This document shows positions 12,534 to 21,955 of a DNA stretch of 64,000 nt, piece by piece. Where the stretch lies: NCBI RefSeq assembly GCF_009601705.1, contig NZ_CP045687.1:842630-906629 (forward strand). The letters run 5' to 3'. Origin of the DNA: Sulfolobus sp. E5-1-F. Lineage in GTDB: Archaea; Thermoproteota; Thermoprotei_A; Sulfolobales; Sulfolobaceae. Position 1 is the first letter of the stretch. The number at the start of each line of letters is the position of its first letter. The position numbers and the translations under genes were made by a program. Below the pieces are notes generated by a model. That model saw nothing but the letters and a program-made list of their open reading frames with translations. It was not told where the DNA came from and did not search any database.

Positions 12534-12909
12534 GTAGTGAATTAAATAGTTTAGGTTTTCAATTAGATGCAGGTTAACAATTAGCGTATAGCGTTTACGA
12601 CTTATGTGAAATCAATAGAGTTTATACTTTAACGAATTAGGTAATTTTTCTATAATTACTCAGTCTGTTAGATAAAAATTTTATGTAAGAAGATTACGAA
12701 TATATACTCTGATGTATTATCACTCACTAGATCTGGTCATATGTACAACATCTATATCTCACAAAAGAGTCAAAAGCGAGTTAAATGAGATAATTAAAAA
12801 AGCTTACCTCAATATCCTTTATATTCAAGAATAAGTTCCTTAATCTAGTCTTCAATAATTTTCATGAATTTATGAGGTTTCTCTTACGACAGACTTTGTG
12901 GATATTGTT
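12534..12909. other. Intergenic, no gene seen
   Basis: About 375 AT-rich bases between the secreted-protein gene and the small terminal-inverted-repeat element that follows. No open frame or structure could be supported. Confidence 0.4.
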
Positions 12910-13154
12910 TAAGGGAGTGTTCTCATACAACCATCTTATTCGTGAACTATTAGTAAAATTATATCTATCAGATTATCCCTAAAATATATTGTATTCCTTC
13001 AAGTAGGTATCGTTTAGTAGCGTTACCTCAGAGACCATCCTTAGCGTTCTAATTCTAACATATAGGTTAAGACGATTAATTGTGAAAATTTTTAGTCTGA
13101 TATAATTTTACTGTAATATATCAAACAAAATGACTGTGTGAGAACACTCCCTTA
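12910..13154. mobile_element. MITE-like element, 245 bp, terminal inverted repeats
   Basis: The left end reads TAAGGGAGTGTTCTCA and the right end is its exact reverse complement over these 16 bases; pairing then becomes imperfect. The interior has no open frame. The left interior (gaactattagtaaaattata) and right interior (aagacgattaattgtgaaaa) are shared with related relics at 47202-47548 and 55447-55700, so this is an internally deleted, non-autonomous derivative of one insertion-sequence family. Confidence 0.8.
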
Positions 13155-13260
13155 TAAAATCCTATTGGAGGAAATTGTTACATACTACCATAACCATAGC
13201 TAACTTAAATCGAATAACGTAATTTTTCACGTTTTAAAATTTTTAAAAAGATTATTAACG

Positions 13261-14562
13261 TTAAGACAAGTACCATCTTCTCAGTTCCTCTAAATCTACT
13301 AGTTTAACGTTGCCTTCTAATTTCTCCTTCTTCGAAAAGTTCTTAGCGAAAACTACGTATTTATCTACTTCAATCCTTAACCTTCTAGTCTTATCCTCCA
13401 ATTCGGCTAACACTTTATCTGGATTAACTCCGTCACTCCACTTACACTCTCCGGCTATTATCTCATCTCCTATTGCTAAAATATCAATTTCCACGTCCTT
13501 ATACCATTGCCTACCTATCTTTCTAATGGAATATTTGTCCTTAATATATTCTCTGGCAACCTTTTCAAATACGATACCGAGATACTCATTATATTTTTTA
13601 TCATCTAATTCATACTTCCCTTCCTCAATTAAACTCAGATTAGGATAAACGAATCTGAACCAAAAATTAGTAAAATTATCAACTATTACGTAAACCCCCT
13701 TTTTAACGTTAGTTTCCATTACAGGGATTTCCCTGGATATTAACTCTATCCTCTCAATCTTCTTCAAGTAAGAACTTACATCTCCCCCAATTTTCACGAA
13801 GTCCTTTATCTCTCCCAAAGTGTTTTTTCCTAAAGCTATTGCGTACAGTATCTCTTTATACGTAGAGATATCCCTAAATTCATATCGCAGAAGGAAGTCA
13901 ACCTCATCCCTTATGAAGGAGTCAACCCTTTTCAGTTCATCGTTAATCCACTTAATGAAAGGTGGCTTAACCTTATTTAGATATAGGGGTACTCCTCCGG
14001 CAAAACCATAAATTTTTATAGCCTCGTCAATGTCAAATCCGTAATTTTTTAACGACTTAAATTTAAGCTCTTTTATTTTCATTGATCCAGTTCTCCTTCC
14101 ATATAATGGGCTCTTATAAGTCAAAACATCTTCCATTACTGAAATTGAAGATCCTATAAGGATCAGCTTTGTTCTAGTATTCGAAAGAACAGTATCAACA
14201 ATCCTCTGTAACGTTGATAGCATTGTCTTATCCTCCTCAATCATGTAAGGGAACTCATCTATGATTATTATTTTATCCTTTAGAAAATTGAACAGAGCCT
14301 CCCAATCCTCTTTTACATAATCGATCTCGGGAAATTTCAGCTTACAAACTTCCTTAAATTTAGGCAAATTGTTTCGCTCAGTCGCTAGATAGTAAACAGA
14401 GTTCTTCTCCATCCCCTCTATTGCCCTTAAAGCTATACTCGTTTTTCCTATTCTTCTCCTCCCGTATATTATTATTAATTCGAAGTTTGGTGAGGAAATC
14501 CTCTTCTTTAAGCTTTCAAGTTCTTCTTCCCTATCCACAAATATCATATTCACAAATATCAT
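13261..14562 (-). CDS. Archaeal MNS-type ATPase with DUF234 / PD-(D/E)XK-like C-terminus
   Basis: A 433-residue protein. N-terminal half: FVDREEELESLKKR, Walker A IIIYGRRRIGKTS, Walker B KIIIIDEFPYMIEED, and sensor LILIGSSISVMEDV, as in the archaeal ATPase family. After a winged-helix-like region (LGEIKDFVKIGGDVSSYLKKIERI), the C-terminal DUF234 segment has DVEIDILAIGDEIIAGECKW, a PD-(D/E)XK nuclease-like D-x(n)-E-x-K core. Such proteins are abundant in thermophilic archaea and often linked to mobile DNA. The likely start is the second Met (14547), because a 15-base tandem duplication created an upstream copy of the MIFV start. Confidence 0.85.
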   Translation of the reverse strand: MIFVNMIFVDREEELESLKKRISSPNFELIIIYGRRRIGKTSIALRAIEGMEKNSVYYLATERNNLPKFKEVCKLKFPEIDYVKEDWEALFNFLKDKIIIIDEFPYMIEEDKTMLSTLQRIVDTVLSNTRTKLILIGSSISVMEDVLTYKSPLYGRRTGSMKIKELKFKSLKNYGFDIDEAIKIYGFAGGVPLYLNKVKPPFIKWINDELKRVDSFIRDEVDFLLRYEFRDISTYKEILYAIALGKNTLGEIKDFVKIGGDVSSYLKKIERIELISREIPVMETNVKKGVYVIVDNFTNFWFRFVYPNLSLIEEGKYELDDKKYNEYLGIVFEKVAREYIKDKYSIRKIGRQWYKDVEIDILAIGDEIIAGECKWSDGVNPDKVLAELEDKTRRLRIEVDKYVVFAKNFSKKEKLEGNVKLVDLEELRRWYLS

Positions 14563-14767
14563 ATTTTAGAATATGATTTTAAGCCTTACCTGCATGCTGA
14601 TAGTTAGTTACCTTTGGTGAACTTTTACAAAGTTGTCCTTGGAAAGAGGTGTAAAATTTATAAATATATAATGAAATCTACTCCCTTTTACTTAAACATT
14701 TCCGTAAAATACTGTTAATTTAGCAGTAAAGTGTTTATGTAGATATCGTTTTGAAAGCTTAAAATGT

Positions 14768-16117
14768 TTGTATTACATATCTTTAAATGTGAAAATAAGA
14801 AAGCTCACAAAGGATAGTAACTACAATGAATTTCTGATGGATCCAATTTACTCAAGGCTAATAGAAAACATTGAAAAACTTAAGGACAGAATATTTCATT
14901 TAAGCAAGATCGTGAACTTACAAGCTTATATGGAGGGTTTCACTTTTTACACTTCGTCAAATTACAGAAGCACACCGATTGATGTTATACCTAGAATAGT
15001 TACATCAGTACTCTTCTTCAAAATTTCAAATTATTTAGTAGCTAGAAGCTATGTGCTTAATAAGTTCATAAAAGAAATATATCAAGAGGGATCAACTCCT
15101 ATTCCAGACTGGATAGTAAAAACAACTCCATACTTTAGGCCGGAAATGATGGGATTCTCACCACCTAAAGATATTTACATTCACGTTTACGGTGCTGACA
15201 TAGTTAGAATGAACGGCATACCATTTATTTTAGAGGACAATTTGAGAATTCCATCTGGAATATCATATTCGTATAAGGCCTTTGAATACATTGATAGGTT
15301 TCTACCAGAGTTAAAAGAAGGTTATGATAACAAGATAATTCAAATTAACGGGCTAAACTACCTTTACGACATTTTACGTTATGTAAGCAATAGTAAAGAC
15401 CCTGTCATAGCTATCTTAACTGACGGTAACTACAATTCAGCCTATTTCGAACACAAGTTTATTTCCGATAAATTAGGAATAATACAAGTTGAACCTAAGG
15501 ATATTTACATTAAGGATAAGGAAGTAGTAGTGAAAACTGTAGATGAGGGTGAAGTCCACGTTGATGTAATTTACAGAAGGATTGAGGATTTAGATTACCT
15601 AACGCCAGGTTTAATAAAAGCCTATTTGAGGGGTTGGGTAACGTTGGCTAATGCTCCGGGAACTGGGATAGCTGACGATAAGGCAACATTTGTATGGGTA
15701 CCTTATTTGGCTGAGAGATATGGTATTAAACTAAATTATGTTAGACAACCATTAACGTTCTGTTTATACGAAAAGGAAAATCTAAAGAAAGTTATTACCC
15801 AGCCTACAAGATATGTTATAAAGAAGAGAGAGGGTTATGGTGGTATCGGCTTGGCAATAGTTAAGGATGATAATATAAACGTTTTGAAAGAGATTTATAA
15901 GGAATATGAAAACTTTATAGCGCAAGAAGTTCTCGACTTCGATACGGTAGTTTCTGTGGTTAACGATTCGTTTTATGAAACTTACGCCGATATGAGAATC
16001 TTCACGTATTATGACAAAGTTGCCAGTGCAGTTTTAAGTAGAGTTGGAATAGTGGGAAGTAGGATAACTAATAACTCCTCTGGAGGAATGGTGAAACCTT
16101 TATGGATTATAGAGTAG
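14768..16117 (+). CDS. Circularly permuted ATP-grasp type 2 family protein
   Basis: A 449-residue protein matching the DUF404/DUF407 circularly permuted ATP-grasp family: FRPEMMGFSPPKDIYIHVYG, IPFILEDNLRIPSGISY, VIAILTDGNYNSAYFEH, ANAPGTGIADDKATFVWVP, RYVIKKREGYGGIGLAIVKDD. The family is predicted to make amide bonds, possibly peptide tags or small peptides. The frame opens with TTG at 14768; a GTG at 14789 is an equally good start. It overlaps the transglutaminase-like pseudogene by 16 bases and sits with an alpha-E protein, the usual three-gene module. Confidence 0.88.
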   Translation: MYYISLNVKIRKLTKDSNYNEFLMDPIYSRLIENIEKLKDRIFHLSKIVNLQAYMEGFTFYTSSNYRSTPIDVIPRIVTSVLFFKISNYLVARSYVLNKFIKEIYQEGSTPIPDWIVKTTPYFRPEMMGFSPPKDIYIHVYGADIVRMNGIPFILEDNLRIPSGISYSYKAFEYIDRFLPELKEGYDNKIIQINGLNYLYDILRYVSNSKDPVIAILTDGNYNSAYFEHKFISDKLGIIQVEPKDIYIKDKEVVVKTVDEGEVHVDVIYRRIEDLDYLTPGLIKAYLRGWVTLANAPGTGIADDKATFVWVPYLAERYGIKLNYVRQPLTFCLYEKENLKKVITQPTRYVIKKREGYGGIGLAIVKDDNINVLKEIYKEYENFIAQEVLDFDTVVSVVNDSFYETYADMRIFTYYDKVASAVLSRVGIVGSRITNNSSGGMVKPLWIIE

Positions 16118-16901
16118 AATATTCAAGCATTTACGAATATGAGGCAGACGTTATATCAAATGAAAACACATTGAAGATTGTTCCATATAATGGGGATAAT
16201 CAACTGCTAATATCCCATGAAGTTTACACTATACCTAATGGTTATAAAACGTCCTATATTGACATCTTCGGAAACCTCGTATATAAGGTAAAGGTTCAAG
16301 AGGTACATAAGAGATTGGAAATATACTCCAAAAGTGAAGTGAGGGTTGATAAAAAAGTGATAAAGCTTGACTACGAGTTCCCATATGACTACGGCTTTAA
16401 CGAATATCTCTTACCAACGAGATTAGTTGACCCAGAACCTTTCCAAAAAGTAGCTAAGGAATTGACAAAGGGTTTAAGGACACTTGGGGAAGTAGTAGAA
16501 ACGGTAATCAATTTCGTGAGGAAGAAGATCACGTATAAGCCCGGAGTTACGAACATTAACACTACAGCTTATGAGGCATTTAGTTTGGGTTATGGAGTTT
16601 GCCAAGATTATACTCATATCACATTGGGATTGCTTAGGGCTTTAGGCATTCCTGCCAGATATGTTATGGGAGTAGTTAATGATAACCCTAGGCTACTCAC
16701 GCATGGATTGAAGTATTAACTCCAGATGGTACTTAGCTAGACGTTGATCCGACAAGAGGTAGGTTTTACAATCTGGGTTATATAAAGTTCGCAGTTGGTA
16801 GGGACTTCAATGACGTCAGTCCAGTGGTAGGATTTTTCGTTAGTTCTGGAAGGGGTTGGCTTAAAGAAGTGAGGATAAGGGTGGAGAGAAATGCTTCCTA
16901 A
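16102..16901 (+). pseudogene. Transglutaminase-like protein, broken by frameshift and nonsense codon
   Basis: The first 205 codons (16102-16719) encode a beta-rich N-terminal domain and a transglutaminase core with catalytic Cys in GYGVCQDYTH. The frame then fails. Near 16690 one base appears lost, after which the other frame continues THAWIEVLTPDGT, a TAG at 16734-16736 where the family has Trp, then LDVDPTRGRFYN and on to a stop at 16899-16901. The catalytic His and Asp therefore lie beyond the lesion. Two independent lesions argue for real decay. It overlaps the ATP-grasp gene by 16 bases and the alpha-E gene by 11 bases. Confidence 0.85.
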
Positions 16902-17292
16902 GAGTATTGCGTATAAGATTTATTGGGCTGGAAGATATTTGGAGAGAATAGAAAGCATATGTAGGATGTCCTTACTAGCAATAAATAATGGACTAGGTAT
17001 AAACGCTGTTGCTAAGGAGATTGGGTTAAACGACGAGAATGAACTGATAAACTACATTAGGATGACATTTCAGTATTTTAGGGAAGACATCAGAAGTTTT
17101 GCTGATGAGAAGATTATAGTTCAAGTTAATGGTCTTGAATTCCTAATAGATTCTGATAAATCGGATCCAGAAAGTTACTTCAAGCATTTACTCAATGGAG
17201 TATATGGTATTGGAAGTAGCCTGGAGAATTTCTTCGTGGAAGTTAGAAGTGAGATAAGGATAAGATCACAGCAAGAAAATCAACCAGAATAA
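16891..17292 (+). CDS. Alpha-E (DUF403) domain protein, short form
   Basis: 133 residues beginning LPKSIAYKIYWAGRYLERIE, the characteristic start of the alpha-E helical domain (usual pattern NLYWLGRYLERAE). Typical alpha-E proteins are about 300 residues; this one stops early after a charged tail, so it is a short archaeal form or a truncation. The alpha-E domain is a genomic companion of circularly permuted ATP-grasp and transglutaminase proteins, exactly as here. Its start lies inside the end of the broken transglutaminase gene, showing an ancestral translational coupling. Confidence 0.75.
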   Translation: MLPKSIAYKIYWAGRYLERIESICRMSLLAINNGLGINAVAKEIGLNDENELINYIRMTFQYFREDIRSFADEKIIVQVNGLEFLIDSDKSDPESYFKHLLNGVYGIGSSLENFFVEVRSEIRIRSQQENQPE

Positions 17293-17312
17293 GATACACT
17301 TTAAAAAATATT

Positions 17313-19055
17313 TTAACTCTTATTTTCCTTAGATTCTCGCATGATTTTTCTTAAGTTTATCGTTTTATCGTAGTTCACTTTCCCGTTCTCAATTACTACC
17401 CCATAAACTTTTTGTGCTACATCTTGTGTAATATATTCATTTTTTACATCTTGTAAGACTAGTTCTGGATCCCTATCTAAAGGATCTCCCCAACCTCCTC
17501 CTCCGGCACTATGTAAACTTACCTTATCTCCGTACTCTAGTTTTACTGCTGCAACTTTTCTTACAACTCTAGGCTTCTCTCCTTTCTTGTAAATTACTGC
17601 GTAGTTTGGAGGACCATTAAATCCACCATTAATTCCCCATGGCGGGAATTTGGATCTTCCTATTGAGACCGTAAAATACGCTTCTTTAGATAATACTACG
17701 TAGTCCTTAATAATTCCCAGACCTCCTCTGTATTTTCCATGACCCGGACCATCTTCTGTGTTTAGACTTTCTCTTTCAACTAAAATAGGCATTTTTCTTT
17801 CATAGACCTCTGCAGAAGCTATATATGTTTCTCCATCACCGCTGGCCACTAGTGCGCTTTCTCCGTCTCTATCATTACATCCTCCCCAACCACCTGGTTG
17901 AGGTTCTACGATCGCAAACGGTTCACCCGTTTTCTCATCATATCCTCCTAAGATTGTAGCTAATATTGATAAGAAATGTCCTGCGGATAATTTGTCAGGT
18001 ACGTAAGGGGCGAGTGCTTTCCATACTAAGTCTGTTGCGTATGACATTGACTCCCAGTACGTTGACGTCGGGGCCGGTTTTCTGGGATTGAATATACTTC
18101 CCTCAGGTGCTATGACTTTTAGAGGTGAGAAGAACCCTGCATTAGGTAAGGCACGAGGATCTGTTATAGCCATATATGTTTCTCTAACTGCAGAAACAGT
18201 AGCTGGTAGAGGAGAATTTATAGGCCCATTGACTTGATTAGAGCTTCCGGTGAAGTCGACAACGAACTCTTCATCAGTTATGGTAACTCTTACCTTAACG
18301 TAAACGGGATTGTCGGAAATTCCGTCATCGTCAATATAGTCTTCCGCCTCAAATTTACCTTTCGGTAACTTCGCTAGTTTCAACTTACTTAATTTAGCCC
18401 CATCTTCTATGAGCTTGTCCATAGCCTCAATTACGTTCTCTAAACCATATTTCTCAATAAGTGCATTTATTCTCCTAGCTGCAATTTTCATAGAAGCCAT
18501 TTGTGCTTCCATGTCCCCTAATGTAGCATTAGGCATTCTGGAATTAGCAGATATTATATCAATTACGTCCCTATTGGGTTTTCCTCCAATGTATAATTTA
18601 ATGTTTGGTAGTTGAAGCCCCTCCTGGAATATTTCCGTGGCATCTGAACTCCAACTGCCGAAGTGCATCCCCCCAATTTCACTCCAATGCCCTTTATTTA
18701 CTATGAACCCGACTAATGTATCTTTAGCGAACATAGGCATAATTAATGCGACGTCATTGAGATGCGTACCACCCGAGTATGGGATATTAGTAGCTATAAC
18801 ATCACCTGGATTTATATCACTTTTCCATTTTTCTAATACTTCTCTTATAGTAAAGTCTAAAACCCCAGAGAATCCTGGTACTCCCGGTGCTTGTGCTACC
18901 AGACCTCTCCCCTTGGAGTCGGTTATTCCAACAGCGTAATCCAAAACCTCATAAATAACGGGACTTTTAGCGGTTCTTCCAAAGGCGTAGAACATCTCCT
19001 CAGACGCTACTACAAGACCATTCTTTATAATTTCCAAAGTGAATGGATCTACCAT
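17313..19055 (-). CDS. hyuB: Hydantoinase B / oxoprolinase-like subunit
   Basis: A 580-residue HyuB-family protein: DPFTLEIIKNGLVVASEEM, NDVALIMPMFA, EIGGMHFGSWSSDATEIFQE, DFTGSSNQVNGPINS, ETYMAITDP, GGWGGCNDRDGESAL and the C-terminal GGGGWGDPLDRDPE. HyuA/HyuB pairs hydrolyse cyclic amides such as N-methylhydantoin or 5-oxoproline with ATP; acetone carboxylase is a distant relative. It starts 2 bases after the end of the upstream HyuA gene on the same strand, so one operon. The exact substrate cannot be read from sequence. Confidence 0.92.
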   Translation of the reverse strand: MVDPFTLEIIKNGLVVASEEMFYAFGRTAKSPVIYEVLDYAVGITDSKGRGLVAQAPGVPGFSGVLDFTIREVLEKWKSDINPGDVIATNIPYSGGTHLNDVALIMPMFAKDTLVGFIVNKGHWSEIGGMHFGSWSSDATEIFQEGLQLPNIKLYIGGKPNRDVIDIISANSRMPNATLGDMEAQMASMKIAARRINALIEKYGLENVIEAMDKLIEDGAKLSKLKLAKLPKGKFEAEDYIDDDGISDNPVYVKVRVTITDEEFVVDFTGSSNQVNGPINSPLPATVSAVRETYMAITDPRALPNAGFFSPLKVIAPEGSIFNPRKPAPTSTYWESMSYATDLVWKALAPYVPDKLSAGHFLSILATILGGYDEKTGEPFAIVEPQPGGWGGCNDRDGESALVASGDGETYIASAEVYERKMPILVERESLNTEDGPGHGKYRGGLGIIKDYVVLSKEAYFTVSIGRSKFPPWGINGGFNGPPNYAVIYKKGEKPRVVRKVAAVKLEYGDKVSLHSAGGGGWGDPLDRDPELVLQDVKNEYITQDVAQKVYGVVIENGKVNYDKTINLRKIMRESKENKS

Positions 19056-19057
19056 TG

Positions 19058-21109
19058 TCAGTCCCTCTCAATAATTAGATTACCATAACTATCTAGCATT
19101 CCCGTCTGCCCTTCTAGTATTAATGATGTGGAAGTTGGGTCTTCTATGATTGCTGGACCTACTACTTGGTAATTAACTGGCAAATATTCTTTATTATACA
19201 CATCCCACTCCTCATATTTCCCTTCATAGAATACCTTTCTTTTTCCTATTAATGCCTTACTAATATCTGAATTATTCCTCACTATCTTCTTTAATGGAAT
19301 ATCCTTAGCCTTAACTACACCACTTACATGAAAGTTCACTATTTCGATTGGGCTATCTAAGGTAAATGCATATGCGATTTCATGGGCTTCGTGGAACCTT
19401 CTCTCTATCTCCTCCAATTCCTTACTTCCAATCTCCCCTGGCATTATACTGACTTTTACAGTATGTTCTTGACCGAAATATCTCATCTCAGCGTATCTTA
19501 GCATTATGATGTCTTCCTCTTTGAATCCCTCCGATACTAATATGGACCGTATTTTGTTCTCTAGTTCATTAAATTTTTCATTTATCAGATCTACACTTCT
19601 TTCCTTGTCAATCCTTAAAGGATAGGACAATACAAGGTCGTGTCTAATATCTGAAACAAGCATTCCCCATGCAGAGAATACTCCAGCGGGGAGAAATGGT
19701 ACTATTATCTTCTTTATGTCTAATTCTTCTGCAACAAATGGAGCGAACATTGGACCAGAGCCACCGTATGCTACTAAGGTAAACTCTCTTGGATCGTATC
19801 CTCTTTGAACCGATATTAACCTCACTGCATTTACTGCATTATCGTTAGCAATTTTAATTATGCCATAGGAGACCTCTTCAATAGACATGCCATAGTGTTT
19901 CGCAATACTTGAAATAGCCTCTTCAGCAAGTCTTTTGTTAACCTTTATTTTCCCGCCAAGTAGTTCTTCTTGATTTAGAAATCCACAGATTATATAAGCA
20001 TCTGTCACAGTGATGTCTTTACCTCCTTTCCCATAAGATACTGGCCCTGGGTAAGCCCCAGCCGCTCTAGGTCCTACTTTTAAATTGCTTGTTTCATCTA
20101 TCCAAGCAATACTCGTCCCGCCATTACCTATTTCAACTATGTCTAATGTTGGGACTTTCACTGGGTATCCCGGATTGTACTTATCTCTTCCGACATAGTA
20201 ATCAGTATTTATATTGGGTTCTAGATTTCTCACTAGACTAGCTTTAGTGGTAGTACTCCCACCATCCATCGCTATAATGTTTTTTTCTCCTAATGTGTCA
20301 CTTATTTTAATAGCACCGATAACTCCTGCTACCGGACCGGATTCTAAGGTATATATTGGAAATCTTTTAGCGTAGTCGAATGTAGCCATACCTCCATTGG
20401 AAAGCATAGCGAAATAATTTCCCTTAAAACCTCTATTTTTAAATTCATTTTCCAGTTTGCTTAAGTATTTGCTCATTTTTGGCATAACGTATGCGTTAAG
20501 TACAGCTGTACTAGTTCTCTCGTACTCTCTCCACTCTCTAGTGACCTCATGAGATAACGTTACCATAATATTAGGATCAACTCTCTTGATGATTTCTCCT
20601 ATCTTAAGTTCATGTATAGGGTTAACGTAAGAGTTGATAAAACTTATAGCAATGGCTTCTACGTTTTCATCTTTTAGTCTTTTAATCGCTTCGACAGCTT
20701 CGTTTTCGTTAAGAGGCATTAAAATATCGCCATTGCTCTTTATCCTCTCGGTGACCTCCAGTCTTAAATATCTCGGAACGAATGGAGTAGGTTTCTTATA
20801 TTTGAAATTGTACATATCTCTTCTATTAGCCCTTTGGATTTCTAGGATATCTCTAAAGCCCTTAGTTGTGATTAGACCTACCTTTGCTCCTTTCCTTTCT
20901 ACTATTGTGTTTATGGCTAGTGTCTGACCGTGAATTATGGTATTTACATAACCTAAATTTATCTTAACTTGGTCTACTGCCTCAAGAACGCCATTTGACG
21001 GGTCGTCGGGTGTTGTCTCTACCTTTGCCCAACTTATATCTCCGTTGTCTTCGTTGTAGACCACCACGTCAGTGAAAGCGCCTCCTATATCTATGCCCAC
21101 TCTTATCAT
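19058..21109 (-). CDS. hyuA: Hydantoinase A / oxoprolinase-like ATPase subunit
   Basis: A 683-residue HyuA-family protein. The N-terminal actin-like ATPase begins RVGIDIGGAFTDVVVY; further hallmarks are IIHGQTLAINTIVERKGAKVG, SHEVTREWREYERTSTAVLNAY, LESGPVAGVIGA, MDGGSTTTKASLV, and VAYGGSGPMFAPFVAEEL. This subunit supplies ATP-dependent ring activation for the HyuB partner encoded immediately downstream. It is divergent from the Lrp/AsnC regulator at 21307, with candidate operator half-sites in the shared 197-base gap. Confidence 0.93.
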   Translation of the reverse strand: MIRVGIDIGGAFTDVVVYNEDNGDISWAKVETTPDDPSNGVLEAVDQVKINLGYVNTIIHGQTLAINTIVERKGAKVGLITTKGFRDILEIQRANRRDMYNFKYKKPTPFVPRYLRLEVTERIKSNGDILMPLNENEAVEAIKRLKDENVEAIAISFINSYVNPIHELKIGEIIKRVDPNIMVTLSHEVTREWREYERTSTAVLNAYVMPKMSKYLSKLENEFKNRGFKGNYFAMLSNGGMATFDYAKRFPIYTLESGPVAGVIGAIKISDTLGEKNIIAMDGGSTTTKASLVRNLEPNINTDYYVGRDKYNPGYPVKVPTLDIVEIGNGGTSIAWIDETSNLKVGPRAAGAYPGPVSYGKGGKDITVTDAYIICGFLNQEELLGGKIKVNKRLAEEAISSIAKHYGMSIEEVSYGIIKIANDNAVNAVRLISVQRGYDPREFTLVAYGGSGPMFAPFVAEELDIKKIIVPFLPAGVFSAWGMLVSDIRHDLVLSYPLRIDKERSVDLINEKFNELENKIRSILVSEGFKEEDIIMLRYAEMRYFGQEHTVKVSIMPGEIGSKELEEIERRFHEAHEIAYAFTLDSPIEIVNFHVSGVVKAKDIPLKKIVRNNSDISKALIGKRKVFYEGKYEEWDVYNKEYLPVNYQVVGPAIIEDPTSTSLILEGQTGMLDSYGNLIIERD

Positions 21110-21142
21110 TGATTAAGTTGTATTGATTTAAAGATATTAAGC

Positions 21143-21154
21143 AGTCTAATAGTC
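21143..21154. promoter_or_regulatory. Imperfect AGTCTAATAGtC site upstream of hyuA
   Basis: AGTCTAATAGTC differs by a missing A from the perfect palindrome AGTCTAATAGACT found at 21806-21818. It lies 34 bases before the hyuA start in the divergent hyuA/lrp gap; related TAGACTA and GACTAGTC strings occur at about 21180 and 21247. A candidate binding site for the neighbouring Lrp/AsnC protein (inference). Confidence 0.4.
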
Positions 21155-21306
21155 CTTTATGTCAGCAGAATGTTTTAAATAGACTAAACAACGTATGATA
21201 ATATCCTTTCTTACTGTCGTAATATGCTTGTTGTTAGACAATGATGGACTAGTCAAAAGAAAATTATAAATAACAGTTATTTTTATAGATTTTATTAAGT
21301 TGAGAA

Positions 21307-21786
21307 ATGTCATGGGAAGAGGTATTTCGAAACTATCTTGATGATAAAGATATAAGGATTTTGAAACTTTTAAATCAGGACGCGAATATCTCTGACGCTA
21401 AGCTGGGTAAATTAGTTGGACTTTCAAAGACTGCTGTGAGATTAAGAAGAGTAAAACTGCAAAATTCTGGGATTTTAAGAATAGTTGGTGTGGTAGTTTT
21501 GCAAAACTTAGGTATACCGTATGCGGACCTCTTAGTAAAGTTGAAGAATGATATAGTACTAAGGGAGCAATTTATAAACAAACTTATAGCAAATGATCTA
21601 GTATATGAGGTAACTGAATATATGGGAGATTGGGATTTACTCATAAGATTATTTCATAACAATATTGCTAAGTTAAAGGAAGAGTCATTAAAAATTATTA
21701 GTGATAGAGCTGTTCAAGATTACAGAATTAATTATGTAGTAAAAACTTATAAGGCGTGGGGAAAATCGATTCTTTCTAGTATATAA
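21307..21786 (+). CDS. Lrp/AsnC-family transcriptional regulator
   Basis: 159 residues: N-terminal HTH (LDDKDIRILKLLNQDANISDAKLGKLVGLSKTAVRLRRVKLQ, with recognition helix near SKTAVRLRRV) followed by a RAM-like ligand-binding domain (VYEVTEYMGDWDLLIRLF). It is encoded between and divergent from the hyuA/hyuB operon, and upstream of the permease-DUF917 operon, so it is placed to control both. A TATA-like tttttataga sits about 30 bases before the ATG at 21307, consistent with a leaderless transcript. Confidence 0.92.
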   Translation: MSWEEVFRNYLDDKDIRILKLLNQDANISDAKLGKLVGLSKTAVRLRRVKLQNSGILRIVGVVVLQNLGIPYADLLVKLKNDIVLREQFINKLIANDLVYEVTEYMGDWDLLIRLFHNNIAKLKEESLKIISDRAVQDYRINYVVKTYKAWGKSILSSI

Positions 21787-21805
21787 ACCTTACTTAAAAA
21801 CTCAC

Positions 21806-21818
21806 AGTCTAATAGACT
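21806..21818. promoter_or_regulatory. Perfect 13-bp palindrome AGTCTAATAGACT, candidate Lrp operator
   Basis: Arms AGTCTA and TAGACT around a central A, located between the end of the Lrp/AsnC gene and the NCS1 permease start at 21956. A near copy lies upstream of hyuA (21143-21154). Thirteen-to-fifteen-base palindromes are the usual operator size for Lrp/AsnC proteins. Binding is inferred. Confidence 0.5.
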
Positions 21819-21955
21819 ACAATAATCTAGTTTTTTGGAATAGAGATAATGGAATAGTTGACTAGATAATAGCGTTAATAATAGTTATTTTCTTAAAAAA
21901 CTATTTCTTCTAAACTATCATAATGCTTTTATCTCATTTTTAAACATTAGAAAAT

